Source: Burkholderiales bacterium (lineage in GTDB: Bacteria; Pseudomonadota; Gammaproteobacteria; Burkholderiales; SG8-39). Taken from it: DNA of 64,000 bases. The position numbers were made by a program, and so were the translations under genes. The notes below the pieces were generated by a model. That model saw nothing but the letters and a program-made list of their open reading frames with translations, had not been told where the DNA came from and did not search any database. The stretch's first letter is position 1. Every line of letters begins with the position of its first letter. Below are positions 36,065 through 45,203 of this stretch, piece after piece. The DNA is taken from positions 58,913-122,912 of the forward strand of contig JADGRQ010000009.1 of NCBI GenBank assembly GCA_017880775.1. The letters are read 5' to 3'.

Positions 36065-36543
36065 CACTTTGCGTCCTTGTTGTCCTTGCCTTCCTGCGCC
36101 TTGTTGAACAGAAACTGGCTGATCAGGTTCTCCAGCACCACCGCCGACTGCGTCAGCCGCAGCCGGTCGCTGCTCTTGAGCATTGCACTGTCCCCGCCCG
36201 CCTCCAATCCGATGTATTGCTCTCCCAGCAGCCCCGAAGTCAGGATCTTGGCGACCGTGTCGCGCGGAAACTGGTAGCGCGCGTCCATGTTCATGGTGAC
36301 CATCGCCTCGAAACTCTCGTTATCGAAGCGCACTTCGGCCACCCGACCGACCACCACACCGGCGCTCTTGATCGGAGCCCGCACCTTCAGACCGCCAATG
36401 TTAGCAAAATTGGCCTGCACCTGATACGTCTGAGCGGTCGAAAAAGAGGCCAAATTACCCACCTTCATTGCAAGAAACAGCAAGGCGGCGAAGCCGATGG
36501 CCACAAAGATGCCGACCCAGAGGTCGATGGTGGAGCGGTTCAT
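36064..36543 (-). CDS. mlaD: MCE-domain protein MlaD
   Basis: A 159-residue inner-membrane-anchored MCE protein that forms a hexameric ring channeling phospholipids between MlaE and MlaC. N-terminal helix ([25 protein letters not shown]) then the MCE domain ([29 protein letters not shown]) and a short C-terminal helix. Overlaps mlaE and mlaA. Confidence 0.94.
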   Translation of the reverse strand: MNRSTIDLWVGIFVAIGFAALLFLAMKVGNLASFSTAQTYQVQANFANIGGLKVRAPIKSAGVVVGRVAEVRFDNESFEAMVTMNMDARYQFPRDTVAKILTSGLLGEQYIGLEAGGDSAMLKSSDRLRLTQSAVVLENLISQFLFNKAQEGKDNKDAK

Positions 36544-37352
36544 GACGCGTTTCCTCCGGTAAACATCAGCGCGGTGAGCATGAAATCCAGCGCCAGGATG
36601 GCAAGCGACGAGGTCACCACCGTGCGGGTGGTCGCGCCCGACACGCCCTCCGCGGTGGGCGGGGCGTCGTAGCCCTCGAATACCGCGATCCAGCAGACCG
36701 CGAAGCCGAACACCACGCTCTTGATCACCCCGTTGAGTATGTCGCTGCGCACGTCGACCGCCGCCTGCATCTGCGACCAGAAGGCGCCCTCGTCCACCCC
36801 GATCAATTGCACCCCGACCAGGTAGCCGCCGAAGATCCCCATTCCAGAGAACAGCGCTGCCAGCAACGGCATCGAGATCACGCCGCCCCAGAAGCGCGGC
36901 GCGACCACCCGTGCGATCGGGTCCACCGCCATCATTTCCATGGCCGAGATTTGCTCGGTGGCCTTCATCAGGCCGATCTCCGCGGTGATGGCGCTACCCG
37001 CGCGGCTGGCAAACAGCAATCCGGCGACCACGGGCCCGAGCTCGCGTACCAGTGACAACGCGACCAGGACGCCGAGCGACTCGGAGGCGCCGTAGCGCTG
37101 CAGGGTCTCGTAGCCCTGCAGGCCGAGCACCATTCCGACGAACAGGCCGGACACCAGAATGATGATCAGCGAGAGAACCCCGGAAAAATAGATCTCGCGC
37201 ATCGTCAGGTGGAAGCGCCGCAGCGCGGTGCCCGAATGCACCAGCATGTAAAAGAAGAAGCGGCTGGCGAAGCCCAGCCGCCAGATTCGCGTGGACACCG
37301 ACTGGCCGAGCCGGCGCAACGGTTGCGCAACGCGTTCGGCGAATTGCGTCAT
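36540..37352 (-). CDS. mlaE: Phospholipid transporter permease MlaE
   Basis: A 270-residue permease of the MlaFEDB complex. It carries the MlaE/YrbE family segments [18 protein letters not shown] and [35 protein letters not shown], with five or six membrane helices. It overlaps mlaF by 4 bases and mlaD by 4 bases. Confidence 0.95.
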   Translation of the reverse strand: MTQFAERVAQPLRRLGQSVSTRIWRLGFASRFFFYMLVHSGTALRRFHLTMREIYFSGVLSLIIILVSGLFVGMVLGLQGYETLQRYGASESLGVLVALSLVRELGPVVAGLLFASRAGSAITAEIGLMKATEQISAMEMMAVDPIARVVAPRFWGGVISMPLLAALFSGMGIFGGYLVGVQLIGVDEGAFWSQMQAAVDVRSDILNGVIKSVVFGFAVCWIAVFEGYDAPPTAEGVSGATTRTVVTSSLAILALDFMLTALMFTGGNAS

Positions 37353-38182
37353 GCGCGCGCCTGTGCGCCAGCCGCGAACCCGAGCTGCTCGCGGTAGCCT
37401 GGCGCCGGGTAGTGAAACGGCACCGGCCCGTCTGGCTCGCCGTGCACGAACTGATGCACGAAGGCCTCGCGCGAGCGGCGCACCTCCTCGACGGTCCCCT
37501 TCGCGACCACGCGGCCATCGGCCATGAAATAGACATAGTCCACGATCGGCAGGGTCTCCTCGACATCGTGCGTGACGATGATCGAGGTCGCGCCGAGCGA
37601 ATCGTTCAGGCGGCGAATCAGGCGAGCCACCACCCCAAGCGAGATCGGATCGAGCCCGGCGAAGGGCTCGTCGTACATGATCAGTTCCGGATCCAGGGCG
37701 ATGGCTCGCGCCAGCGCCACGCGCCGCGCCATTCCGCCCGAGAGTTCGGCCGGGGTCAGGCGGGAAGCGCCGCGCAGCCCGACGGCCTCGAGCTTGAGCA
37801 TCACGAGGTCGTGGATCAGCTCATCGGGCAATGCGGTGTGCTCGCGCAGCGGAAATTCGACGTTCCGGTACACCGACAGGTCCGTAAACAGCGCCCCGAA
37901 CTGGTACAGCATGCCCATGCGCCGTCGCAGGGCGTACAGCCGGTCGCGGGCGAGTTCGTGCACCGTCTCGCCCAAGACGCGGGCGCTGCCGCGCGAGGGC
38001 CTGAGCATGCCTCCGATGATGCGAAGCAACGTGGTCTTGCCGCACCCGGACTGTCCCATGATGGCCACCACCTTGCCGCGCGCGATGCGCATGTCGATGC
38101 CGCGCAGGATCGGCCGCACGTCGTAGGTGAACGACAAGTCGTCGATTTCGACGACCTGCTCTGCGGTCCGGAGGGGAGTCAC
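37349..38182 (-). CDS. mlaF: Phospholipid transporter ATP-binding protein MlaF
   Basis: A 277-residue ATPase: Walker [10 protein letters not shown] (about 42-50), signature [14 protein letters not shown], Walker [14 protein letters not shown] and switch VTHDVEE. The long C-terminal tail matches MlaF, whose tail swaps between subunits. Start is GTG at 38182. It is first in the mlaFEDACB order and is divergent from the ABC ATPase at 38279; the 96-base spacer must contain promoters for both. Confidence 0.94.
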   Translation of the reverse strand: MTPLRTAEQVVEIDDLSFTYDVRPILRGIDMRIARGKVVAIMGQSGCGKTTLLRIIGGMLRPSRGSARVLGETVHELARDRLYALRRRMGMLYQFGALFTDLSVYRNVEFPLREHTALPDELIHDLVMLKLEAVGLRGASRLTPAELSGGMARRVALARAIALDPELIMYDEPFAGLDPISLGVVARLIRRLNDSLGATSIIVTHDVEETLPIVDYVYFMADGRVVAKGTVEEVRRSREAFVHQFVHGEPDGPVPFHYPAPGYREQLGFAAGAQARA

Positions 38183-38278
38183 GTCGGATTGGCGCGAAAA
38201 ACGTGGATTCTAATCTACGCGCGAGGCCTCCCTGCGTTGCGTCGGTCGAAAACGGGTTCCGCTGTATCATTTCGCGCC

Positions 38279-39046
38279 ATGCACGACGCACTTCAGTCGC
38301 AGGGCGCACCGGCGCTCGCCATCCGGGCGCTGGACAAACGCTACGGCGCGCAGGCGGTGCTCACTGCGATTGACTTCGAGGTCGCGGCCGGCGCCGCGTT
38401 CGGGCTGGTCGGCGCCAACGGCGCAGGCAAGACCACGCTCATCAAATGCGTCCTCGACCTGTGCGCGGCAAATGCCGGGTCGATCGACATCTTCGGCGTT
38501 CCGCATGCCGAGCCGCGCGCGCGCGCGCGGCTCGCGTTCATTCCCGAGCACTTCGCCCCGCCCCATTATCTGGCCGGGCGCGAGTTCATCACGCTGATGC
38601 TGGCGCTGAACAACGCCGCGTACGACGCGCGCCGCATCGCGGCGCTGCTCGAGGATCTGGAGCTGGAGGCTGCCGTGCTCGAGCGTCCGGTGCGGCAGCT
38701 GTCGAAGGGCATGACGCAGAAGCTGGGCCTGGCGAGCTGTTTCCTGGTCGAGCGCGACCTCTACATCCTCGACGAACCGATGAGCGGGCTTGACCCGAGC
38801 AGCCGGGTCGCGGTGAAATCGGTGCTCGGACGGCTGATGCGCGAGGGCCGGACGCTGTTTTTCACCTCGCACGTGCTTGGCGACGTCGAAGAACTGTGCT
38901 CCACAATCGCGATCCTCGCCGACGGCCGAATGCGCTTTCACGGCGCGCCGGAGGAGTTGTGCGCGCGATATTCCGAACCCCACCTCGAGCGGGCATTCAT
39001 CCGATGCATACGCGGCGATGGCCACGCACCTGAAATCCGCCACTGA
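38279..39046 (+). CDS. ABC transporter ATP-binding protein at head of the pilus locus
   Basis: A 255-residue CcmA-type ATPase: Walker A GANGAGKTT (about 42-50), signature LSKGMTQKLGLA, Walker B LYILDEPMSGLDP and switch TSHVLGDVEEL. No permease is adjacent. The only unpaired ABC-2-like permease in the window is at 55172, on the far side of the pilus locus on the same strand, and is the likely partner. It overlaps the response regulator by 29 bases. TATCAT (38265-38270) just upstream is a weak -10. Substrate unknown. Confidence 0.85.
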   Translation: MHDALQSQGAPALAIRALDKRYGAQAVLTAIDFEVAAGAAFGLVGANGAGKTTLIKCVLDLCAANAGSIDIFGVPHAEPRARARLAFIPEHFAPPHYLAGREFITLMLALNNAAYDARRIAALLEDLELEAAVLERPVRQLSKGMTQKLGLASCFLVERDLYILDEPMSGLDPSSRVAVKSVLGRLMREGRTLFFTSHVLGDVEELCSTIAILADGRMRFHGAPEELCARYSEPHLERAFIRCIRGDGHAPEIRH

Positions 39047-40496
39047 GCGAAAACCCTCGCTGCTGATCGTCGACGACGACGCGCTGATCACCGACACGCT
39101 GGCGTTCGCGCTCGGCGCGGATTTCGATGTTCACTGCTGCGATTCGCGGCGCCACGCGGTCGACCTGTTGCGTCAGCTGCCTGAGGCGCCGCAACTCGCG
39201 CTGGTCGATCTCGGCCTGCCGCCGACGCCGCACAGACCCGAGGAGGGCTTCCAGCTCATCGCCGACCTGCTCGCGCATTCGCCGGGGATGCGCATTTTCG
39301 TGCTTTCCGGCCAGAACGACGCCGCCAATGCGCGCCGCGCTCGCACGCTCGGCGCAGCCGAGTTCATCGCCAAGCCCTGCGATCCGGCGACGCTGCGGCG
39401 CATGCTCAACCGCGCCCTGGAGTTCCAGGCCGCGGAGATCGCAGGCTTGCCGGCCGGCGCGGACGAACTGGTCGGCGCGAGCCCGGCAATCGCCAAGCTG
39501 AGAAGCCAGGTCGCGCAGTTCGCGGATTCGCCTTTCCCGGTCCTGATCGAGGGGGAATCCGGCAGCGGCAAGGAGCTGGTTGCGGCCAGCCTGCACCGCC
39601 TGTCGTCGCGCGCTGCACGGCCCTATTTCGCGCTCAACTGTGCAGCGATTGCGCCGACGCTGGTCGAACCGACGCTGTTTGGCTACACCAAGGGCGCCTT
39701 TACCGGCGCCACTGCGAACAAGTCAGGGTACTTCGAGGATGCGCAGGACGGCACGCTGTTCCTGGACGAGATCGGTGAACTGCCGCTGGAGTTGCAGGCG
39801 AAACTGCTGCGCGTGCTGGAGAACGGCGAATACCAGCGCGTCGGCGAAACGCAGACGCGGGTGTCGCGGGCAAGAGCGATTGCCGCCACCAATCGAGACC
39901 TGCGCCAAGAGATCAAGAACGGCACCTTCCGCGCCGACCTTTATCACCGGTTGTCGGTATTCACGCTGGCGGTCCCGCCACTGCGCGAGATGGACAACGA
40001 CAAGCTCACGCTGCTCGATCATTTCCGCCGCCTCTATGCCGGGCAGTCGGGCGTGCAGCCGTTCACGCTGGACGAAACGGCCGAACGGCGCTGGCTCGAT
40101 TATGCGTTTCCCGGCAACGTGCGCGAGCTGCGCAACATCGTGATCCGCCTTACCACCAAATACGCCGGTCAGCGCCTGTCCGTGGCCGAGGTCGAGCCCG
40201 AATTCGATTTCGAGAACAGCGCCGAGGGGCCGCTGATCGACGCAGCCGGCCGGGACATCGTCGAGCAGGCGCTCAAGCATCTCGAACGCGAGGGGCATTT
40301 CCACCTCGACGAGATGCTCAAGGCCTGGGAGCGCGGCTATATCGAGGCCGCGCTCAAGCTCGCGCGCGGCAATGTGAGCCAGGCCGCCAGGCTGCTCGGC
40401 GTCAATCGCACCACGCTCTACAGCCGAATGGAATCGAAAACAGCGGACCCTGACGGCGGTTCCCTCGCACCCCCTCCCCAGACGAAGACGCGGTAG
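39018..40496 (+). CDS. Sigma-54-dependent response regulator
   Basis: A 492-residue NtrC-type activator: receiver domain (about 14-130) with phosphoacceptor Asp64 in LVDLGLP and Lys in AKPCDP; AAA+ domain with Walker A GESGSGKE, GAFTGA (226-231) for sigma-54 contact and the DEIGELP Walker B; and a Fis-type HTH (NVSQAARLLGVNRTTLYSRM). It resembles PrsR-type regulators of exosortase (PEP-CTERM) loci, but here it leads the pilus genes. The likely partner is the kinase at 53319; the likely target is the sigma-54 promoter at 56769. Start ATG 39018 has AGCGAAAA context only; homology sets it. Confidence 0.9.
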   Translation: MATHLKSATERKPSLLIVDDDALITDTLAFALGADFDVHCCDSRRHAVDLLRQLPEAPQLALVDLGLPPTPHRPEEGFQLIADLLAHSPGMRIFVLSGQNDAANARRARTLGAAEFIAKPCDPATLRRMLNRALEFQAAEIAGLPAGADELVGASPAIAKLRSQVAQFADSPFPVLIEGESGSGKELVAASLHRLSSRAARPYFALNCAAIAPTLVEPTLFGYTKGAFTGATANKSGYFEDAQDGTLFLDEIGELPLELQAKLLRVLENGEYQRVGETQTRVSRARAIAATNRDLRQEIKNGTFRADLYHRLSVFTLAVPPLREMDNDKLTLLDHFRRLYAGQSGVQPFTLDETAERRWLDYAFPGNVRELRNIVIRLTTKYAGQRLSVAEVEPEFDFENSAEGPLIDAAGRDIVEQALKHLEREGHFHLDEMLKAWERGYIEAALKLARGNVSQAARLLGVNRTTLYSRMESKTADPDGGSLAPPPQTKTR

Positions 40497-40501
40497 GCCC
40501 G

Positions 40502-41959
40502 GTGGCGATATATCTCGAGCACTTCGGGTTGAGTGAATCGCCGTTTCGCATCACGCCGCATACGGATTTCTTCTTCGATGGCGCGGACCGCGGCGCCACC
40601 CTCGCGGCCCTGTTGTACGCAGTGCTTCACGAAGAAGGCATCGTCAAGGTCTCGGGTGAGGTCGGCAGCGGCAAGACCATGCTGTGCCGCATGCTGATCG
40701 AGAGGCTGCCGCCTGAAGTCGAAACCGTCTACCTCGCCAACCCGTCGCTATCGCGCCAGGAGATCATGCAGGCGATTGCCGAGGATCTGGATCTCAAGTA
40801 TTCGGGCGACAGCACCACCGCGGCGATGCGCGAATTGGTGGCGCGGCTGATCGAGCTGCACGCGTCCGGACGCCGCGTGCTGATCCTGATCGATGAAGCG
40901 CACGCCATGCCGCCCGAGACGCTCGAACAGATCCGGCTTCTGTCCAACCTCGAAACGCGCCGGCACAAACTGCTGCAGATCGTGCTCTTCGGCCAGCCGG
41001 AGATCGACCTGACACTCGACGCGCCTTCGATGCGACAACTGAAGGACCGCATCACCCACAGCTTCCGCACCCGGCCGCTCACGGTCGATGAAGCGGCGCG
41101 CTACCTCGGTTTTCGCATGCGCGCGGCCGGGTACAAGGGCCCGGACGTGTTCACGCCCAAGTCAATCGCCCTGATCACGCGGGCCGCGAGCGGGCTCACC
41201 CGGCGCATCAACATCCTCGCCGACAAAGCGCTGCTGGCGGCGTTCACCGAGGACCACCATGGCGTCGACGAGCCGCAGGTGCGCGCGGCGATTAGGGATT
41301 CGGAGTTCGCGCGCCTGCCAAGGCGCGCGGGCAGGCAGTGGCAGATTGCCGGCTGGGCAGCGGCGATCGCTGCAGTGCTCGCGCTGGGCGGCTACGCCTT
41401 GTTTCAATCCGGCGCCGGCGAGACTCCCGTCGCAACGGCTGCGCCCGAGCCGACGGGCAATCCGCCTGCAGCGGCGGTCATCGGTGAGCGAACGCCGTCC
41501 CCGACCACCGCAGAGGTTCTCGAGGCAGCGGCACCGGCGGACACGATCGCCGCGTACGAGCCGAAGCCCGTGGCGCCCATGCTGAGCGCTGATGCGGCCA
41601 AGCGAATGGCCGGATACCTGCCAGCCGGCAACAAGCTGTTGGCCGAACGCCTGGCGGCCACCCGAGCGGCGCTCGAGGGTAACCCCGACGCGCATTTCAG
41701 CCTCGAGTTGTTCGTGGCCGACAACAGCGACCCTGCGCGTACCGAGCGCTTCCTGCAGCGCGCCCGCGATCTGGTCGATCTGTCGGACCTGTACGTCATT
41801 CCGATCGCAGAAGGCCGAAAGTACCGGCTCCGGATCACCTATGGCACGTTTCCCGACCGCGCCTCGGCCGAGGGAGCCGCTCGGCGGCTGCCGCCCAAGT
41901 ACCGTCAAGCGTTCCGGCCTGAGCCCAGGGATTTCAACGAGTTGCGAAGCAGCCTATAG
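40502..41959 (+). CDS. ExeA/MshM-like AAA ATPase with C-terminal SPOR-like domain
   Basis: A 485-residue protein with an N-terminal AAA ATPase of the GspA/ExeA/MshM type (begins YLEHFGLSESPFRITPHTDFFF; Walker A GEVGSGKT at 52-59; Walker B LILIDEAH), a membrane helix at about 283-302, an Ala/Pro-rich periplasmic linker, and a C-terminal domain (about 395-480, FSLELFVADNSD to YGTFPDRASAEGAA) that looks like a SPOR peptidoglycan-binding domain. ExeA-type ATPases help secretins through the cell wall. Start is GTG at 40502. First of the assembly genes, 15 to 60 bases before the secretin. Confidence 0.85.
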   Translation: MAIYLEHFGLSESPFRITPHTDFFFDGADRGATLAALLYAVLHEEGIVKVSGEVGSGKTMLCRMLIERLPPEVETVYLANPSLSRQEIMQAIAEDLDLKYSGDSTTAAMRELVARLIELHASGRRVLILIDEAHAMPPETLEQIRLLSNLETRRHKLLQIVLFGQPEIDLTLDAPSMRQLKDRITHSFRTRPLTVDEAARYLGFRMRAAGYKGPDVFTPKSIALITRAASGLTRRINILADKALLAAFTEDHHGVDEPQVRAAIRDSEFARLPRRAGRQWQIAGWAAAIAAVLALGGYALFQSGAGETPVATAAPEPTGNPPAAAVIGERTPSPTTAEVLEAAAPADTIAAYEPKPVAPMLSADAAKRMAGYLPAGNKLLAERLAATRAALEGNPDAHFSLELFVADNSDPARTERFLQRARDLVDLSDLYVIPIAEGRKYRLRITYGTFPDRASAEGAARRLPPKYRQAFRPEPRDFNELRSSL

Positions 41960-42021
41960 AGCAGGTTGGCGGGATGCATGATAACCTTCACAAATTAGGG
42001 GAGGTTTGTGCGGAAATCCTT

Positions 42022-43779
42022 ATGCTCTGGCTGAGAGTTTCCCTGTTGGCTCTGGTGGCGGCGCTGGCCACCGGCTGCGGCATGGCGCCGGTCAAACAGT
42101 CCGAGGGCCACCTGCGCGAGGAACCGCCGAAAAGCGCGGGCGAGATCCCGCCGACAGTGCAACTCGCGCCGCCGCTGCCCAAGCCGCGGCCCACGGTTCG
42201 GCCAGAAACCTACAGCGTGGTGGTCAACAATGTGCGCGTCGACGATCTGCTGTTCGCGCTCGCGCGCGACGCCAAGATCAACCTCGATATCCACTCGGGC
42301 GTCACCGGTACTGTGACGCTCAACGCCATTGACCAGACTCTTCCGCAGCTGCTCAATCGGATCGCCAGGCAGGTCGACATGCGCTACGAAGTTGATGGGG
42401 CGAATCTGATCGTCATGCGCGATACCCCGTATTTGCGCGCCTATAAGGTTGACTACGTGAGTGCGTCGCGCAACGTGAAGATGCAGTCTACGGCATCTAC
42501 CCAGTTCTCAAGCGCAGGGCCGACCGCGTCCGGAGGCGGATCGTCCACCGGAGCAACGGGATCAACCGCGACCATTGACGTGGCCTCTACGAACCAGCTT
42601 TGGGACGCGATCATGCAGAACGTGAGAGAGATCCTGCAGGAAACCCCGGCGGGGATTCGCCCCGCGACGCTCGCCGCGCCTGCCGCGCCGCAGCCGGCGG
42701 TGGCCGCGCAACCCGCCGCGACGAGTCCCCAGCCCACGCCGATTCCGCAAGCGACGCCGCCGGGCCAGCCGAGCGTCGGCTTCGGGGTGGCCACTGCGGT
42801 GATCGGGAATCGGGAGAGCGGCGTACTGTTCGTTCGCGCATCGTCGCGCCAGCATGAAAAGATTCAGGAGTTCCTCGACTTGGTGCTGGCCAGCGTCAAG
42901 CGGCAGGTGCTGATCGAAGCGACCATCGTCGAGGTCCAGCTCAACAACCAGTACCAGCGGGGCATCGATTGGTCGCGGCTGCGGACCGGCTCGTCCGGTT
43001 TTCAGTTCCAGCAGTCCTCGGGCGGGACGCCTGCCGGCGTCAGCACGAACGCCTTCATCGTCGGCTATGCGACGGGGGGTCTGAACTTTACGTCGGCGTT
43101 GAGACTTCTGGAGTCGTTTGGCGACGTCAAGGTGCTCTCGAGCCCGAAGGTCAGCGTGCTCAACAACCAGACGGCGCTGTTGCGCGTGACTCGCGACATC
43201 GTGTACTTCACGATCACGCCCTCGACCACCCCGATCACGATCGCCGGAGGATCCGGTAATCTGAGCCTTCAGACGGCGTTCACCACCACCCCCAACGTGG
43301 CAGCGGAGGGATTCATGATGAGCGTTCTGCCACAGATCAACGATGCGGACACCATCGTCTTGAACGTGCGGCCGACGATCCGCAGGCGGGTTGGCTTCGC
43401 CAATGACCCGAACCCCGCGCTTACGGCCGCGACGCCCAACCTGATTCCAATATTCGAGACGCGCGAGCTCGATTCGATCCTGCGCATTCAGAGCGGCCAG
43501 ACGGCCGTGCTCGGCGGACTGATGCAGGACTCGGCATCGAACACCGAGGATGGCATACCCGGGGTGTCGCGCATCCCCGGCATCGGCGAGTTGTTGAAGC
43601 AGCGCCAGGACACGATCACGAAGACCGAACTGGTGATCTTTCTTCGCAGCACCGTGATTCGCGATGCAAGCATCGACGGCGACTATCACGATTTCCGCAG
43701 CCTGCTGCCCGGCGAGGATTTCATGCGACGGCCCAATCCGGGCAAACCCGAGCCCGCCGGCGAAGCGGCGAGGCAGTAG
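42022..43779 (+). CDS. mshL: MshL-like outer-membrane secretin
   Basis: A secretin forming the outer-membrane pore for the pilus. From the ATG at 42022 the protein has a lipoprotein signal (LRVSLLALVAALATGC), an STN/secretin N-domain (VDDLLFALARDAKINLDIH to VDGANLIV), a Ser/Gly- and Pro/Ala-rich linker, and the C-terminal secretin domain (VKVLSSPKVSVLNNQTALLRV; TAVLGGLMQDS; PGIGELLKQR; TELVIFLRSTVI). An in-frame ATG at 41974 would add 16 residues and spoil the signal peptide, so I prefer 42022, though its ribosome site is poorly spaced. Confidence 0.9.
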   Translation: MLWLRVSLLALVAALATGCGMAPVKQSEGHLREEPPKSAGEIPPTVQLAPPLPKPRPTVRPETYSVVVNNVRVDDLLFALARDAKINLDIHSGVTGTVTLNAIDQTLPQLLNRIARQVDMRYEVDGANLIVMRDTPYLRAYKVDYVSASRNVKMQSTASTQFSSAGPTASGGGSSTGATGSTATIDVASTNQLWDAIMQNVREILQETPAGIRPATLAAPAAPQPAVAAQPAATSPQPTPIPQATPPGQPSVGFGVATAVIGNRESGVLFVRASSRQHEKIQEFLDLVLASVKRQVLIEATIVEVQLNNQYQRGIDWSRLRTGSSGFQFQQSSGGTPAGVSTNAFIVGYATGGLNFTSALRLLESFGDVKVLSSPKVSVLNNQTALLRVTRDIVYFTITPSTTPITIAGGSGNLSLQTAFTTTPNVAAEGFMMSVLPQINDADTIVLNVRPTIRRRVGFANDPNPALTAATPNLIPIFETRELDSILRIQSGQTAVLGGLMQDSASNTEDGIPGVSRIPGIGELLKQRQDTITKTELVIFLRSTVIRDASIDGDYHDFRSLLPGEDFMRRPNPGKPEPAGEAARQ

Positions 43780-43785
43780 ACGGCG

Positions 43786-45165
43786 ATGAGCCTGCTCCTC
43801 GAGGCGCTCAAGAAGGCCGAAAAGGCGAAAGAAGAAGCGAAGCGCCGCGCCAAAGGCGAAGCTGCGGGCGCGGACGGCGGCGCGGCGCCCTCGGGCGCAG
43901 GCGAAAGGCGTGTCGTCACGCGCGCCGAGCTGCCCGACATCTCACAACCCTTGGAGATCGTCGCCGAGGACTTCGCGCCTCCGGGGGCGGCGGCTCGGCG
44001 CCCGGCCGACCCGGACCCGCCGGCGATGGAACTCGCGCCCGAGCCGGCGCCGCGCCACGCACCGGCCGCCGAGCGGGGTGCCCCGCCTTCGGTGCAGCGA
44101 ACCGAGCGGGCGGCGGCCAAGAATCTGTTCGAAGCCAAGTTCAAGGAACCGAACCCGAGACTGCCGTTCTACATCACGACGGGCGTGCTCGGTGCATTCG
44201 CCATCGGTACCGTGGTGTATTTCTGGGTGCAGTTGCATCCACCTTCGCCGCTGGTCAATCCCAACCCGGCTCGACCCGCAAACGAGAAGGCGGTCGAGCC
44301 TTCGGCGCTTGCCACGCCGCCGATTGCGACGTCCGCATCGCGGGCGGCGGAACCAGCAGTGCAGATCCCCGGATTGCCCGTTGGCCGGACGCAACCGCCT
44401 GCAGCCGCCCCGGAACCGGCCAAACCCGCTTCCGTCGCATCGCCCGCGCCACCGGCACCTGCGCCGGTCGCCGCGCCACCTTCCAAGCCGGCCTCTCGGG
44501 AACCCGCAGCTGTGCCGCGCACGGCGCTCGCGAACGCGTCTCGCGTGAGAGAACCCGCCCCGGTGACCGCGTTGCACTCGGCGCCAAAGGTGCATCCGCG
44601 GCTCGAGCAGGCGTATGCGGCCTACAACAGCGGGGACCTCGCCGCCGCCCGAGCGGCCTACCTCGATACGCTCAGGGACGAGCCCGCCAACCGTGACGCG
44701 CTTCTCGGAATGGCCGCAGTCGAAGTGCGCGCCGGACGGTTCGAAGCCGCCGATGGCCACTACCGCAGGCTGTTGCGCGCCGATCCGCGCGACGCGGACG
44801 CGCACGCCGGCCTGCTCGCGTTGCGTAGCGAGCAGGTGGATCCGGTGCAGGCCGAATCGCGGCTGAAGAACCTGCTCGCCGCGGATCCGGACGCTCATGT
44901 GCTCAACTTCTCGCTCGGTAACCAGTTCGCACAGCAGGGCCGTTGGGCCGAAGCGCAACAATCCTACTTCAAGGCGTTTTCGGCCGATCCGGGGCACCCG
45001 GACTACGCCTACAACCTTGCCGTAAGCCTCGATCAGTTGCGCCAGCCCACGCTCGCGCTCGACTACTATCGCCGTGCCCTCGTGCTGGCGCAGACCCGTG
45101 CGGCGAGCTTCGACCAGGCGCTTGCCCGCAATCGCGTGCAGGCCCTGTCGCAAGCGGCCCGCTGA
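43786..45165 (+). CDS. mshN: MshN-like TPR protein
   Basis: A 459-residue protein starting MSLLLEALKKAEKAKEEAKRR, the typical cytoplasmic start of MshN/GspB-like proteins. One membrane helix (FYITTGVLGAFAIGTVVYFW, about 127-146), a long Pro/Ala-rich periplasmic spacer, and C-terminal TPR repeats (about 268-455). MshN is thought to work with the secretin MshL and the ATPase MshM in assembly. It is 6 bases after mshL. Confidence 0.85.
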   Translation: MSLLLEALKKAEKAKEEAKRRAKGEAAGADGGAAPSGAGERRVVTRAELPDISQPLEIVAEDFAPPGAAARRPADPDPPAMELAPEPAPRHAPAAERGAPPSVQRTERAAAKNLFEAKFKEPNPRLPFYITTGVLGAFAIGTVVYFWVQLHPPSPLVNPNPARPANEKAVEPSALATPPIATSASRAAEPAVQIPGLPVGRTQPPAAAPEPAKPASVASPAPPAPAPVAAPPSKPASREPAAVPRTALANASRVREPAPVTALHSAPKVHPRLEQAYAAYNSGDLAAARAAYLDTLRDEPANRDALLGMAAVEVRAGRFEAADGHYRRLLRADPRDADAHAGLLALRSEQVDPVQAESRLKNLLAADPDAHVLNFSLGNQFAQQGRWAEAQQSYFKAFSADPGHPDYAYNLAVSLDQLRQPTLALDYYRRALVLAQTRAASFDQALARNRVQALSQAAR

Positions 45166-45203
45166 CGGATTCCGGCACCCGCCGGCGGTATCATTCAGAC
45201 TGG

